64,000 bases of DNA. It comes from Cloacibacterium caeni. Lineage in GTDB: Bacteria > Bacteroidota > Bacteroidia > Flavobacteriales > Weeksellaceae. Under the pieces are notes generated by a model. It was not told the DNA's origin and made no database searches. It saw only the letters and a list, made by a program, of their open reading frames with translations. Below, in pieces: positions 33,599 through 43,518 of the stretch (its first letter is position 1; each line of letters opens with the position of its first letter). Where the stretch lies: assembly GCF_907163105.1 (NCBI RefSeq), contig NZ_OU015321.1, positions 372,001 through 436,000 on the forward strand. The letters are read 5' to 3'. Both the position numbers and the translations under genes were made by a program.

Positions 33599-35329
33599 TT
33601 ATTTCTTGGTGTTAATTTCTATTTTAGAATCTCCATCTTTAATTGAAATATTAAGGTCTTTTAAATTTTCTAAATCTTTTAGACTGTTAATATTTTTGAT
33701 GTCTTTTTCTAAAATGCTGTCTGCAACTTTTTTAGGATATTTTTTTCCGTTGATAATTACACTGTCAGCATTTTCAGAATCATATTCTATCGTAGTTCCG
33801 TTGATATTGATTTTATTTTTTTCGATAACGATATCTCCATTTTCATTGTTGTTATTTTCATCGTCATCATCTATTCCGTTTGCATTAAGGTCACCGTTTA
33901 CATTTAGATGTTCGTTTCCTTTTGCAACTTTCATGTCTTTCGGAACCACCAATTCATAATCTACACTGTAATGTCTGAATCTGTATTGGTAAGGATAACT
34001 TACGAAATTTGGTAATAAAATTTTGTTGCCTACCACTTCTACAGGAACATTAAGTTCTAGAGGTTTGTTATAACCTTCCGCATATTTTTTGATGATGAGG
34101 TAAGGCTGAGTAATATTAGGATTTCTTACAACTTCTACGTTTGGATAATCTTCTTCGAAAACCATTTTCTTGTCAGAGAAAATATCATCATCATAAGCAG
34201 TATAATTCGCTGGAATGTTTACTTGTTTTTTGTCAATGATAAGGCTGTCAGTTGGCTGAACATTGATAGAAATATTTTCAGTTTCTTCTTTGTCACCTTT
34301 ATAAGACATATCTATTTTTGCCATGTTTACTCCGAAATAAGTTCCTAAAAGAACAATTATTAAGAATAAACCACCCAATACATATCCTAAGTTTCTTAAT
34401 TTAGTTTTAGGAGATAATAATTTGATGCTGATTAAGCTTAAAAGAACAGCAGAAAATAAAGTTCCGAGTACAATGAGTGAAGAAAGGATATATTTCATTC
34501 CGCCATCGTCAAACAAGAAGTTCATTTTGCTTAGAAAATCAGGATTTCCAAATAAATTGAAAAAGAAGAATAAACCGATGATTGCTCCAAGTGCTAAGAA
34601 AGCAAAAATAGCACCGAAAAGAACTCTTAAAACGTTTAGTAATCCACTACCAGCCGAAGTTACTACAGGTTTAGCTTCATTGTACATTTCGCCTACTTTT
34701 GCAGTAGATTCATTGGCAAATTTTACAATATTGCTAGATTCTTCTTTTAAATTGTCAAAATTCAAGGGTTTACCTTTCATTTTAAGGAAATCTGCTGCAG
34801 TTTCTGCTTTTGGAAGAATAATCCAAAAAACTACATATAAGAAAATGATTAAACTGGTAGAGATTCCAGCGGTGAACAATCCTAAAAATGCTACACCAAA
34901 CCAGATTACTCTCATCCAAGTTACATCCATCCCGAAATAAGCAGCTAGACCAGCGCAAACACCTGCTAATTTCATATTTTCTGGGTCACGGAACAGTTGT
35001 TTTTGCTGTGCCGAAGAAAATGAAGGTCTTGATTTTTTATTGGCAGTTTTGTCAGAAAAATAAGCTTCTTCTTGCTCTTCTATAACTTCTGGTTTACCAA
35101 TTTGAGCAATTACTTTTTCTATATCATCATCATTTACCACTTCTCTTTTTCCCATGTTATCTTTTAGAATTTCTACAATTCTAATTTCGATATCATGCAT
35201 AATTTCGTCTGCTTCTGTTTCCTCTAGAGAACTTCTCAGTGCAGTGAGGTAGTCACTCAGTTTTATGTATGCGTGTTCTTCTATTACGAAAGAAAAACCA
35301 GCAAGTCCTATTGATAATGTTTTGTTCAT
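33599..35329 (-). CDS. PspC-domain transmembrane protein
   Basis: A 576-residue membrane protein. The N-terminal cytoplasmic part (1-100) is followed by a PspC domain (about 108-175: LFRDPENMKLAGVCAGLAAYFGMD, then a helix), further helices (about 235-260, 280-305, 312-335) and a large C-terminal domain with an acidic Asp/Asn stretch (ANGIDDDDENNNNENGD). The layout recalls DUF-type envelope-stress proteins of Bacteroidota. It lies 10 bp after padR on the same strand, so PadR probably controls it. Confidence 0.8.
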   Translation of the reverse strand: MNKTLSIGLAGFSFVIEEHAYIKLSDYLTALRSSLEETEADEIMHDIEIRIVEILKDNMGKREVVNDDDIEKVIAQIGKPEVIEEQEEAYFSDKTANKKSRPSFSSAQQKQLFRDPENMKLAGVCAGLAAYFGMDVTWMRVIWFGVAFLGLFTAGISTSLIIFLYVVFWIILPKAETAADFLKMKGKPLNFDNLKEESSNIVKFANESTAKVGEMYNEAKPVVTSAGSGLLNVLRVLFGAIFAFLALGAIIGLFFFFNLFGNPDFLSKMNFLFDDGGMKYILSSLIVLGTLFSAVLLSLISIKLLSPKTKLRNLGYVLGGLFLIIVLLGTYFGVNMAKIDMSYKGDKEETENISINVQPTDSLIIDKKQVNIPANYTAYDDDIFSDKKMVFEEDYPNVEVVRNPNITQPYLIIKKYAEGYNKPLELNVPVEVVGNKILLPNFVSYPYQYRFRHYSVDYELVVPKDMKVAKGNEHLNVNGDLNANGIDDDDENNNNENGDIVIEKNKININGTTIEYDSENADSVIINGKKYPKKVADSILEKDIKNINSLKDLENLKDLNISIKDGDSKIEINTKK

Positions 35330-35339
35330 AGTTTAGTTT

Positions 35340-35669
35340 TTATGATGTTTGGGTGATTTGGTTTACAGATTCTGTTAATTCATTCCAAGTATTTTGTAAT
35401 TCTGCTAAAAAGGTTTTTCCTTTTTCAGTAATTTGGTAGTATTTTCTTGGCGGTCCACTGGTAGATTCTTCCCATCTGTAAGCAAGAAATTCTCCATTTT
35501 TCAATCTTGTAAGTAGCGGATAAAGAGTTCCTTCTACTACATCTAGCTTTCCTTTTTTGAGTTCGTCTATTAAATCAGAAACATACATTTCTTTATTATT
35601 GATAAGGCTCAAAATACAGAACTCTAGAATTCCTTTTCGCATTTGCGCTTTGGTATTTTCTGTGTTCAT
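35340..35669 (-). CDS. PadR family transcriptional regulator
   Basis: A 109-residue winged-helix regulator. The recognition region is YVSDLIDELKKGKLDVVEGTLYPLLTRLKNGEFLAYRWEES, followed by GPPRKYYQITEKGKTFLAEL, both typical of PadR. It is transcribed with the long PspC gene and is preceded by a TTG-N19-TATTTTTG promoter whose -33 region overlaps a 25-bp element. The same element occurs before the short PspC gene. This suggests that PadR represses both units. The inducing signal is unknown. Confidence 0.85.
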   Translation of the reverse strand: MNTENTKAQMRKGILEFCILSLINNKEMYVSDLIDELKKGKLDVVEGTLYPLLTRLKNGEFLAYRWEESTSGPPRKYYQITEKGKTFLAELQNTWNELTESVNQITQTS

Positions 35670-35737
35670 GTTTTTTAGTTATTAGTGGTTTTTATAATTT
35701 GTTGTAACATTCATTTTACGAATTTTTTTCTGTTGAA

Positions 35738-35779
35738 CAAAAATAGGTATTTTTTAGTAATATGCAATGCAAAGTAGTA
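35738..35779 (-). promoter_or_regulatory. padR promoter with candidate PadR operator
   Basis: The 25-bp element 35755-35779 is nearly identical (23 of 25 bases) to 36147-36171; its centre on the plus strand reads TATGCAATGCAAAGTAGTA. On the minus strand it holds the -33 TTG (35765-35767), exactly 19 bp from the -7 box TATTTTTG (35745-35738). A repressor bound here would block RNA polymerase. Confidence 0.65.
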
Positions 35780-35797
35780 ATGCAAAAAAATATATTA

Positions 35798-36082
35798 CTA
35801 TTTTCTTTCTTCGAAGTAGTGAATCGTTCTAGTTTTTGGTAAAAGTAACCAAAGTAAAAAATAGACGAATACGACCATAAACGTAGAAATTCCCGCCGAA
35901 AATATTCCGAAGAATGCCAGTAAGAACCATGCAACTCTTACTAAAGAGATATCTATCCCGAAATATCTTCCAAGTCCTGAACAAACCCCAGCGATTCTTC
36001 TATTGTCTCCATCGCGAGTTAATTTTGCTCTACAACCAGTGTAATATTGGTTTTCGTTTTGTTGATAAGTTTTCATATACAA
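35798..36082 (-). CDS. short PspC-domain protein
   Basis: A 94-residue protein. The PspC domain fills most of it (KLTRDGDNRRIAGVCSGLGRYFGID, then a hydrophobic helix at about 49-75 ending LLWLLLPK). It is a compact relative of the long PspC gene downstream and sits alone, with its own promoter carrying the shared candidate PadR element. The function in Bacteroidota is not known; phage-shock-type envelope stress is a family guess. Confidence 0.8.
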   Translation of the reverse strand: MYMKTYQQNENQYYTGCRAKLTRDGDNRRIAGVCSGLGRYFGIDISLVRVAWFLLAFFGIFSAGISTFMVVFVYFLLWLLLPKTRTIHYFEERK

Positions 36083-36127
36083 TTTTTTTAGTGTTTTTTA
36101 TTTTATTGAGTTTCTTATTTTCTTATG

Positions 36128-36171
36128 CAAAGATATATATAAAATTTAGTATTATGCAATACAAAGTAGTA
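36128..36171 (-). promoter_or_regulatory. short-pspC promoter with candidate PadR operator
   Basis: The element 36147-36171 (centre TATGCAATACAAAGTAGTA on the plus strand) matches the copy before padR at 23 of 25 bases. On the minus strand its TTG (36159-36157) lies 21 bp from the exact -7 box TATCTTTG (36135-36128). Confidence 0.65.
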
Positions 36172-36273
36172 AATATTTTTGAATCATTTATTTAAGTTAT
36201 TGATAATCAGTTATAAAAATTTCAAGTGTAAATTTTAATAATTTTTGTTTTTGACAAAAATCACGTTTTCATT

Positions 36274-36317
36274 GTAACATCTGTTACCGAAATTGGTAAA
36301 AACCAACCGTAATTTTG
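36274..36317 (+). promoter_or_regulatory. Crp/Fnr-like dyad and -7 box of the CoA-disulfide reductase gene
   Basis: A perfect palindrome GTAACA-TC-TGTTAC (36274-36287) is centred 29.5 bp before the first base of the -7 box TAATTTTG (36310-36317). With a start site about 13 bp later this places the dyad near -42, the usual position of a class II activator. No good -33 TTG is present. The same arrangement occurs before the sulfide:quinone oxidoreductase gene. Confidence 0.6.
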
Positions 36318-36376
36318 CACTATAAATTTTATTTCACTTTAGAAATGAAGTTTTTTAATCCATTAAAGATTTATAG

Positions 36377-38017
36377 ATGAAAATACTAATAGTAGGAGGC
36401 GTTGCAGGAGGCGCTACAGCAGCAACTAGATTGAGAAGACTCTCAGAAGAAAACGAAGTTATAATTTTTGAAAAAGGACAATATGTAAGCTTTGCGAATT
36501 GCGGTTTGCCTTATTATATCAGCGGAACTATTGACAAGAGAGACGCTCTTTTATTACAAACTCCCGAATCCCTAAAAGAAAGATACAACTTAGATGTAAG
36601 AGTTTTTACAGAAGTTTTATCTATTTATACAGTCGATAAAAAAGTTTCAGTAAAAAATTTACAAACAGGCGAAATTTACTTAGAAAGCTATGATAAATTA
36701 TTGCTTTCACCAGGTGCAGAACCTATAAAACCACCTTTTGAAGGAATTGATTCTGATAAAATTTATACGCTCAGAAATATTCCTGATATGGATAAAATTG
36801 TGGCAAAAACCAAAAATGCGCAGAATTTTGTAGTTGTAGGTGGTGGTTTCATTGGTTTAGAAGTTGCCGAAAATTTGATTGAAGCTGGAAAGTCTGTGAA
36901 ATTGGTAGAATTGGGCAACCAAGTAATGGCGCCCGTAGATTTTGATATTGCCAGTTTCGTTCATGAAAAAGCCAAACAAAAAGGACTTGAATTGTTGTTA
37001 AACGTTGGCGTAGAAAAATTTAATGACAAAGGTGAAACTATAGAAGTGTTCTTAAACAATGGAACTTATTTAGAAACTGATGCGGTAATTCTTGCAATCG
37101 GTGTAAAACCAGAAACCAAATTAGCAGTAGAAGCTGGTTTAGAGATTGGGGAAACTCGTGGGATTTTGGTGAATGAATTTATGCAAACTTCCAATCCAGA
37201 TATTTATGCAGTAGGAGATGCTATAGAAGTAGCGCATTATATCAATAATAAAAAAGTGTTGATTCCTTTAGCTTGGCCTGCAAATAGACAAGGTAGAATA
37301 GTAGCAGACAATATCGTTTTAGGCAATCAATACAAATATACAGGAAGTCTAGGTTCTTCTATTTTGAAATTTTTTGAACTTTCTGTGGCTTCAACTGGAC
37401 TCAATGAAAAAATTTTAAAACGTTTCGGTATTCCTTATAAAACAGCCATTGTAACTCGCGGTCATCATGCTGGTTATTATCCTGGAGCTAAAAATATGGT
37501 TCTAAAAGTTATTTTCGATGAAAATGGTAAGATTTTCGGAGCTCAAGCTGTTGGTGAAGCTGGAGTTGATAAAAGAATTGATGTAATCGCAACGGCTATC
37601 AAAGGGAATCTAACGGTTTATGATTTGCCAGAAATTGAAATTACTTATGCTCCGCCATTTAACTCAGCGAAAGATCCTGTGAACATCGCTGGTTATGCTG
37701 CAGAAAATATTTTGAAAGGAGATTTAGAAATGGTGAATTATGATGAATTTTGGGATTTTGTAAAAGAAAATGATGCGGTAATTTTAGATGTGAGAACTTC
37801 TAAAGAATTTTCAGGAGGAGCAATTGAAGGAGCAATTAATATTAACGTAGATGATTTACGAGCAAATCTCGAAAAATTAGATAAGAATAAAATGTATGCT
37901 ATCTATTGCCAAGTTGGCTTGCGTGGATATTTAGCCAATAGAATTATGAGAAATAACGGTTTCCAAGCCGTGAACTTAAACGGAGGATACAATCTTTGGT
38001 CAAAAGTTCAATCATAG
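36377..38017 (+). CDS. CoA-disulfide/persulfide reductase with C-terminal rhodanese domain
   Basis: A 546-residue FAD- and NAD(P)H-dependent enzyme. The FAD motif is GGVAGGATAA (7-16), the redox cysteine of the CoA-disulfide reductase family is C42 (SFANCGLPYY), the second Rossmann motif is VVGGGFIGLEVAENL, and the dimer domain ends near 440. A rhodanese domain (about 452-546) with active Cys511 (IYCQVGLRG) is fused to the end. Such CoADR-rhodanese proteins reduce CoA- or glutathione-type persulfides and polysulfides. This fits the nearby sulfide:quinone oxidoreductase and the shared dyad in their promoters. A terminator follows. Confidence 0.85.
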   Translation: MKILIVGGVAGGATAATRLRRLSEENEVIIFEKGQYVSFANCGLPYYISGTIDKRDALLLQTPESLKERYNLDVRVFTEVLSIYTVDKKVSVKNLQTGEIYLESYDKLLLSPGAEPIKPPFEGIDSDKIYTLRNIPDMDKIVAKTKNAQNFVVVGGGFIGLEVAENLIEAGKSVKLVELGNQVMAPVDFDIASFVHEKAKQKGLELLLNVGVEKFNDKGETIEVFLNNGTYLETDAVILAIGVKPETKLAVEAGLEIGETRGILVNEFMQTSNPDIYAVGDAIEVAHYINNKKVLIPLAWPANRQGRIVADNIVLGNQYKYTGSLGSSILKFFELSVASTGLNEKILKRFGIPYKTAIVTRGHHAGYYPGAKNMVLKVIFDENGKIFGAQAVGEAGVDKRIDVIATAIKGNLTVYDLPEIEITYAPPFNSAKDPVNIAGYAAENILKGDLEMVNYDEFWDFVKENDAVILDVRTSKEFSGGAIEGAININVDDLRANLEKLDKNKMYAIYCQVGLRGYLANRIMRNNGFQAVNLNGGYNLWSKVQS

Positions 38018-38038
38018 TAATAGTTTTTTGTTAACAAG

Positions 38039-38068
38039 AAGGCTTCAATTTTTATTGGAGCCTTTTTT
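38039..38068 (+). terminator. intrinsic terminator after the CoADR-rhodanese gene
   Basis: AAGGCTTCAAT (38039-38049) pairs with ATTGGAGCCTT (from 38054) with one T-G pair, and a T-run follows. Confidence 0.75.
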
Positions 38069-38253
38069 ATTTCAATAATTGTTCAATAATAATATGATTT
38101 TAATCAGAAATCTCCAAAACATGACAAATGTATGCTTATAAAACTCAAACTTCTTATGCATTAATTAATAATTTTGTTAATTGAACTTTTGTGACCAATC
38201 TTTTCTAAAAGTCACTTTTTATAAATGTAGATAACATCAAATAAACACATAAA

Positions 38254-39888
38254 ATGAGTTTTATTAAAACGGATTTAACCAAACTTGCAAACCTTAATAA
38301 AAGCAAGGGAACTGGTTCTATTAGGAAAAGCAAACCAGAATACGTTGATTTTTTTCCACCTTGTAATAGTGCTTGTCCAGCTGGCGAAAATATTCAGGCT
38401 TGGCTTTCTCTGGCTCAAGAAGGAAAAATAGAAGACGCTTGGAGAAAATTAACCGAGCAAAATCCTATGGCTGCGATTCATGGGAGAGTTTGTTATCATC
38501 CTTGCGAAAATTCTTGCAACAGAAAAGATTTAGATTCTTCGGTGAGCATTCACGCGGTAGAAAGATTCTTAGGAGACGAAGCACTTAAAAATAATTGGCA
38601 ATTTTATCCTCCAAAAACACTTACCGGTAAGAAAATTATGATTGTAGGAGCAGGCCCTTCTGGACTTTCGGCGGCATATCATCTTAGAAAATTAGGCCAC
38701 GAAGTCACTATTTTCGAAGCAGGACCTGTTGCTGGTGGAATGATGAATTTTGGGATTCCTGCGTACAGAATGCCTAGAAATATTCTTCAAGCTGAAATTA
38801 AAAGAATTGAAAATTTCGGAGTGAAAATTGTTTTGAATTACAAAGTTCAAGATATTCTCAAAGAAAAAGAAAATGGCAGTTTCGATGCGGTTTTTGTAGC
38901 TATTGGAGCGCATTTAGCCAAAAAAGTAAATATTCCAGCTCAAGAAGCGAGTAAAATTTTAGATGCCGTTTCTTTCTTGAAAGAAGCAGATGAAAATAGT
39001 GAGAATAAACCACTTTTAGGAAGAAGAGTTGCAATTTATGGTGGTGGAAATACCGCAATGGATGCAGCGAGAACTGCGAAAAGATTAGGCGCAGATGAAG
39101 CCATGATTATTTACAGAAGAGACCGTGAACATATGCCTGCTCACGAATTTGAAGCAGATGAAGCATTAAGCGAAGGCGTAAAAATCCATTGGTTGAGTAC
39201 CATTAAAAATATGGAAACATCTTCTATCACCGTTGAAAAAATGCAAGTAGTTAATGGAAAAGCTGTTCCAACTGGTGAATACGAAACTTTGGAGGCAGAT
39301 TCATTAATTCTAGCTCTAGGACAAGAAGCAGATACAGATTTCTTAAAACATATTGAAGGAATTACCTTCAAAGAAGATGGAACAACCGTTGAGGTAAATC
39401 CTTCAATGATGACAGGTTATCCCGGAATTTTTGCAGGAGGAGATATGGTTCCAAGTGAAAGAACGGTTACCATTGCAACAGGACACGGTAAAAAAGCCGC
39501 GAGAAATATTGATGCTTGGCTGAGAAATACCACTTACGAAAAACCAGCCAACAATCCTTTAGTTACCATCGAAAAACTACAAATTTGGTTCAAAACAGAT
39601 GCTGAAAAGAAAGCTCAACAACATTTAGAAATTGAGAAAGCGGTAGAAACTTTTGACGAAATTGTAGCAGGTTATACTACTGAAGAAGCAGTTTATGAAG
39701 CACAACGTTGTCTTTCTTGCGGAAATTGTTTCGAGTGTGACAGTTGCTATGGAGCGTGTCCAGAAGGTGCGATTTCCAAAAATGGAAAAGGAGAAGGTTA
39801 CACGATAAATTACGATTTGTGTACAGGTTGTGGTGTTTGCGCAGAACAATGTCCTTGTCACGCTTTAGATATGGTTTTAGAACATTAA
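38254..39888 (+). CDS. GltD-like FAD/NAD(P)H oxidoreductase with C-terminal 2[4Fe-4S] ferredoxin domain
   Basis: A 544-residue iron-sulfur flavoprotein. An N-terminal cysteine domain (PPCNSACPAGENIQ, CYHPCENSCNRKD) binds Fe-S, the GltD core has FAD motif VGAGPSGLSAAY and NAD(P) motif YGGGNTAMDAARTA, and the C-terminus carries two 4Fe-4S motifs (CECDSC-type CGNCFECDSCYGACP and CTGCGVCAEQCPC). It lies 13 bp before the pyruvate:ferredoxin oxidoreductase start. It likely passes electrons between NAD(P)H and ferredoxin for that enzyme. A -7 box TAATTTTG lies at 38169-38176. Confidence 0.85.
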   Translation: MSFIKTDLTKLANLNKSKGTGSIRKSKPEYVDFFPPCNSACPAGENIQAWLSLAQEGKIEDAWRKLTEQNPMAAIHGRVCYHPCENSCNRKDLDSSVSIHAVERFLGDEALKNNWQFYPPKTLTGKKIMIVGAGPSGLSAAYHLRKLGHEVTIFEAGPVAGGMMNFGIPAYRMPRNILQAEIKRIENFGVKIVLNYKVQDILKEKENGSFDAVFVAIGAHLAKKVNIPAQEASKILDAVSFLKEADENSENKPLLGRRVAIYGGGNTAMDAARTAKRLGADEAMIIYRRDREHMPAHEFEADEALSEGVKIHWLSTIKNMETSSITVEKMQVVNGKAVPTGEYETLEADSLILALGQEADTDFLKHIEGITFKEDGTTVEVNPSMMTGYPGIFAGGDMVPSERTVTIATGHGKKAARNIDAWLRNTTYEKPANNPLVTIEKLQIWFKTDAEKKAQQHLEIEKAVETFDEIVAGYTTEEAVYEAQRCLSCGNCFECDSCYGACPEGAISKNGKGEGYTINYDLCTGCGVCAEQCPCHALDMVLEH

Positions 39889-39901
39889 TCAATTGAAAAA
39901 A

Positions 39902-42900
39902 ATGAAAAATCAAAATAAAATAATAGCAACCATCGACGGCAACGAAGCTGCAGCTTACATCGCGTACAGAGTAAACGAAGTTTGTGCCATTTATCCTATT
40001 ACGCCATCTTCTACTATGGCAGAATTGGCAGACGAATGGGCGTCTAAAGGAATTAAAAATATCTGGGGAAACGTTCCCGAAATTATAGAAATGCAAAGTG
40101 AAGGTGGAGCTGCTGGTACAGTTCACGGTTCACTTCAAGCTGGTGCTTTAACAACAACATTTACAGCGTCTCAAGGATTAATGCTGATGCTTCCGAATAT
40201 GTACAAAATTGCGGGAGAACTTACCAGTGCAGTTTTTCATGTGGCTGCGCGTTCTTTGGCAGCACAAGCTTTGTCGATTTTTGGTGATCATCAAGATGTA
40301 ATGGCAGCCAGAACTACTGGTTTTGCGATGCTTTCTTCTACAAGTGTTCAAGAAGCACACGATATGGCGCTCATTGCACAAGCTACTACTTTGAGAGCGA
40401 GAATTCCTTTTATTCATTTCTTTGACGGTTTCAGAACTTCTCACGAAGTGAATAAAATTAATTTGTTGAATGACGACCAAATTCGTGCAATGATAGATGA
40501 TGAATTGGTGATTGCACATAGAAATAGAAGCCTAAATCCGGATAAACCTTTTGTGAGAGGAACTGCTCAGAATCCAGATGTTTATTTCCAAGGAAGAGAA
40601 ACTTCTAATCCTTATTATGCTAAAATTCCTACCATTTTAAAGGAAGAAATGAAGAAATTCTCTGAAATTTCAGGTAGAAATTATGCTCCTGTAACGTATT
40701 TCGGGCATCCAGAAGCTGAAAATGTTATCGTAATTATGGGTTCTGGAGTAGAAACCGTGATTCCAACTTCAGAATTTCTCAATAAAAATGGAGAAAAAAC
40801 AGGTGTTCTTAAAATTTCTTTATTCAGACCATTTCCAAATGAAGATTTTATTTCGGTTTTACCAAAATCAGTGAAAAAAATCGCCGTTTTAGATAGAACT
40901 AAAGAGCCTGGAAGTAATGGCGAACCGATGTATCAAGATGTTTTGGTTTGTCTTACAGAAGCGCTTACCAATGGAACTTTAGAAAAAATGCCGAAAATTA
41001 TTGGTGGTAGATACGGACTTTCGTCTAAAGAATTTACCCCAGCAATGGTAAAAGCGGTTTATGATAATTTAAAAACCGAAAATTCTAAAAACCATTTTAC
41101 AGTCGGGATTACAGATGATGTAAGTTTTACCAGTATCAATGTAGATTATAACTTCAAACTAGATGATTCTGGATGGAATCAAGCATTATTTTTCGGTTTG
41201 GGAGCTGATGGAACTGTAGGTGCGAATAAAAATTCTATCAAAATTATTGGTGAAAACACAGAACTTTCAGCGCAAGGTTATTTCGTTTATGACTCTAAAA
41301 AATCTGGAGCGAAAACCGTTTCTCACCTTCGTTTTGGTCACGAACCGATTGAAGCGCCTTATTTGATTTCAAAAGCAGATTTTATCGCTTGTCATTTCTT
41401 TAAATTTTTAGAAAATGAAGATATGCTCAGTTTTGCTAAAAATGGAGCTAAATTTTTATTGAATTCGCCTTATTCTAAAGACGAAGTTTGGGATAAATTG
41501 CCTTACCAAGTTCAGCAACAATTGATTGAAAAAAACATTAAATTTTTCGTTATAGATGCCAATGAAGTTGCCGAAAAAACAGGAATGCGAGGCAGAATTA
41601 ATACCATTATGCAAACTTGTTTCTTTAAGCTTTCAGGAGTTTTACCAGAGGAAGAAGCCATCAAACAAATTAAAAAAGCAATTGAAAAAACGTACATCAA
41701 AAAAGGACAAGCTGTTGTAGATAAAAATTTCTTAGCAGTAGATCAAACGTTAGCCAATTTGTTTGAAGTTAAAATTCCAAACGCAGTAACTGCCGAAAAA
41801 GGAGAGGAGCAAACTGTTGACGAAAATGCACCAGATTTTGTGAAAAATATCACTTATAAAATGATGATTGGCAAAGGTGATGATTTGCCTGTAAGTGCTA
41901 TTCCTGCTGATGGAACTTATCCTAATGGAACGACTAAATGGGAAAAACGTAACATCTCTGAGAAAGTAGCGCATTGGAATGCAGATATTTGTATTCAATG
42001 TGGTAATTGTAGCTTTGTGTGTCCTCATTCTGTGATTCGTTCTAAATTTTATCACAAAGATTTATTAACGGAAGTTCCAGAAGGTTTCCAATCTGCACCT
42101 ATTAATGCAAGAGGTTTCCCAGAAACGAAATTTACACTTCAGGTTTATGAAGAAGATTGTACTGGTTGTAAATTGTGTTACGAAGCTTGCCCTGTAATTG
42201 ATCAGGAAAACGAAGAATTGCGTGCGATTAATATTTTACCAAAAAATCCAGACCTTAAAAAACATAGAAAAGTGATTTCTTATTTCGAGAAATTGCCAAT
42301 TCACGATAAAAATATGGTGAATTATTCCACAGTTCACGGCGTACAATTTTTAGAACCAATGTTCGAGTTTTCTGGAGCTTGTGCAGGTTGTGGAGAAACA
42401 CCTTACATTAAAGTTCTCACTCAACTTTTCGGTGATAGATTAATGGTAGCCAATGCAACGGGTTGTTCCTCAATTTTTGGAGGAAATTTACCAACTACAC
42501 CTTGGAGTTCTAATTCTAAAGGAAAAGGGCCAGCTTGGAGCAATTCTCTCTTCGAAGATAATGCCGAATTTGGTCTGGGAATGAGACTTTCTGCGGATAA
42601 GCAGTTACAAATGGCTCATTATTATGCCGAAAAATTAAAACCAGAGTTGGGCGAAGATTTCATCAATGAAATTATCCATGCACCTCAAAAATTAGAAAGT
42701 CAAATCATCAAACAAAGAGAAAGAGTAGAAATTCTAAAAAATAGATTGCAATTTTCTGAAAATCCAGATGCGAAACATCTTTATTCTCTTGCAGATCATT
42801 TGGTTCACCGTGCTGTTTGGCTCATTGGTGGTGATGGTTGGGCTTATGATATCGGAAGTGGAGGTTTAGACCACGCACTTTCTACAGGTAGAAATATCAA

Positions 42901-43477
42901 TGTTTTGGTTTTGGATACCGAAGTTTACAGTAATACAGGTGGACAAAGTTCTAAAGCTACGCCAACTGCTGCTTCTGCGAAATTTGCAACTGCAGGAAAA
43001 CGTGTTGGCAAAAAAGATTTGGCGATGCAAGCCATTTCTTATGGAAATGTTTACGTAGCAACCGTTGCAATGGGAGCAAATCCTCAACAAACATTATTGG
43101 CAATGCGTGAAGCAGAAGCTTATGACGGACCTTCATTAATTCTAGCATACAGTCATTGTATTGCACACGGAATTGATATGGAAAAAGGCTTAAATCAACA
43201 AAAAATGGCAGTAGCAAGTGGTTATTGGCCATTGATTAGATTCAATCCTGTGTTGAGAAAAAACAATAAAAATCCGTTTATCTTAGATTCTATTCGTCCT
43301 ACAATTCCGTTTGAAGAATATGCATACAACGAATTGCGTTACCGAGTTCTAAAACAAACGCAACCGCAAGATGCAGAACATTTAATGCAATTGGCACAAG
43401 AAATTGTAGACCTAAGATGGAAAACGTATGAAGATATGGCTTCACTTGGAGCAGAAAACTTCCAACCGACTTTTTAA
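39902..43477 (+). CDS. nifJ: pyruvate:ferredoxin (flavodoxin) oxidoreductase
   Basis: A 1191-residue single-chain enzyme (start ATG 39902) that oxidises pyruvate to acetyl-CoA and CO2 and reduces ferredoxin. Domains in order: pyruvate-binding and TPP pyrimidine domain (YPITPSSTMAELADEW), domain II/III with GVETVIPTSEFL, the ferredoxin-type domain with CIQCGNCSFVCP and CTGCKLCYEACP, the proximal cluster CAGCGETPY, and the TPP-binding motif GDGWAYDIGSGG with NTGGQSSKATP. The enzyme is oxygen-sensitive and points to fermentative or microaerobic growth. It is co-transcribed with the GltD-like gene. Confidence 0.93.
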   Translation: MKNQNKIIATIDGNEAAAYIAYRVNEVCAIYPITPSSTMAELADEWASKGIKNIWGNVPEIIEMQSEGGAAGTVHGSLQAGALTTTFTASQGLMLMLPNMYKIAGELTSAVFHVAARSLAAQALSIFGDHQDVMAARTTGFAMLSSTSVQEAHDMALIAQATTLRARIPFIHFFDGFRTSHEVNKINLLNDDQIRAMIDDELVIAHRNRSLNPDKPFVRGTAQNPDVYFQGRETSNPYYAKIPTILKEEMKKFSEISGRNYAPVTYFGHPEAENVIVIMGSGVETVIPTSEFLNKNGEKTGVLKISLFRPFPNEDFISVLPKSVKKIAVLDRTKEPGSNGEPMYQDVLVCLTEALTNGTLEKMPKIIGGRYGLSSKEFTPAMVKAVYDNLKTENSKNHFTVGITDDVSFTSINVDYNFKLDDSGWNQALFFGLGADGTVGANKNSIKIIGENTELSAQGYFVYDSKKSGAKTVSHLRFGHEPIEAPYLISKADFIACHFFKFLENEDMLSFAKNGAKFLLNSPYSKDEVWDKLPYQVQQQLIEKNIKFFVIDANEVAEKTGMRGRINTIMQTCFFKLSGVLPEEEAIKQIKKAIEKTYIKKGQAVVDKNFLAVDQTLANLFEVKIPNAVTAEKGEEQTVDENAPDFVKNITYKMMIGKGDDLPVSAIPADGTYPNGTTKWEKRNISEKVAHWNADICIQCGNCSFVCPHSVIRSKFYHKDLLTEVPEGFQSAPINARGFPETKFTLQVYEEDCTGCKLCYEACPVIDQENEELRAINILPKNPDLKKHRKVISYFEKLPIHDKNMVNYSTVHGVQFLEPMFEFSGACAGCGETPYIKVLTQLFGDRLMVANATGCSSIFGGNLPTTPWSSNSKGKGPAWSNSLFEDNAEFGLGMRLSADKQLQMAHYYAEKLKPELGEDFINEIIHAPQKLESQIIKQRERVEILKNRLQFSENPDAKHLYSLADHLVHRAVWLIGGDGWAYDIGSGGLDHALSTGRNINVLVLDTEVYSNTGGQSSKATPTAASAKFATAGKRVGKKDLAMQAISYGNVYVATVAMGANPQQTLLAMREAEAYDGPSLILAYSHCIAHGIDMEKGLNQQKMAVASGYWPLIRFNPVLRKNNKNPFILDSIRPTIPFEEYAYNELRYRVLKQTQPQDAEHLMQLAQEIVDLRWKTYEDMASLGAENFQPTF

Positions 43478-43518
43478 TTGAGAATTGAGAATTGAAAGTT
43501 GAGAATTGAAAATGAAAA
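43477..43518. repeat. tandem GAGAATTGA-type intergenic repeats
   Basis: Right after the nifJ stop come repeated words ATTGAGA, ATTGAGA, ATTGAAAGTTGAG, AATTGAAA. A related run starts at 55921 after pdxJ, sharing TTGAGAATTGAAAAT. Confidence 0.7.
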
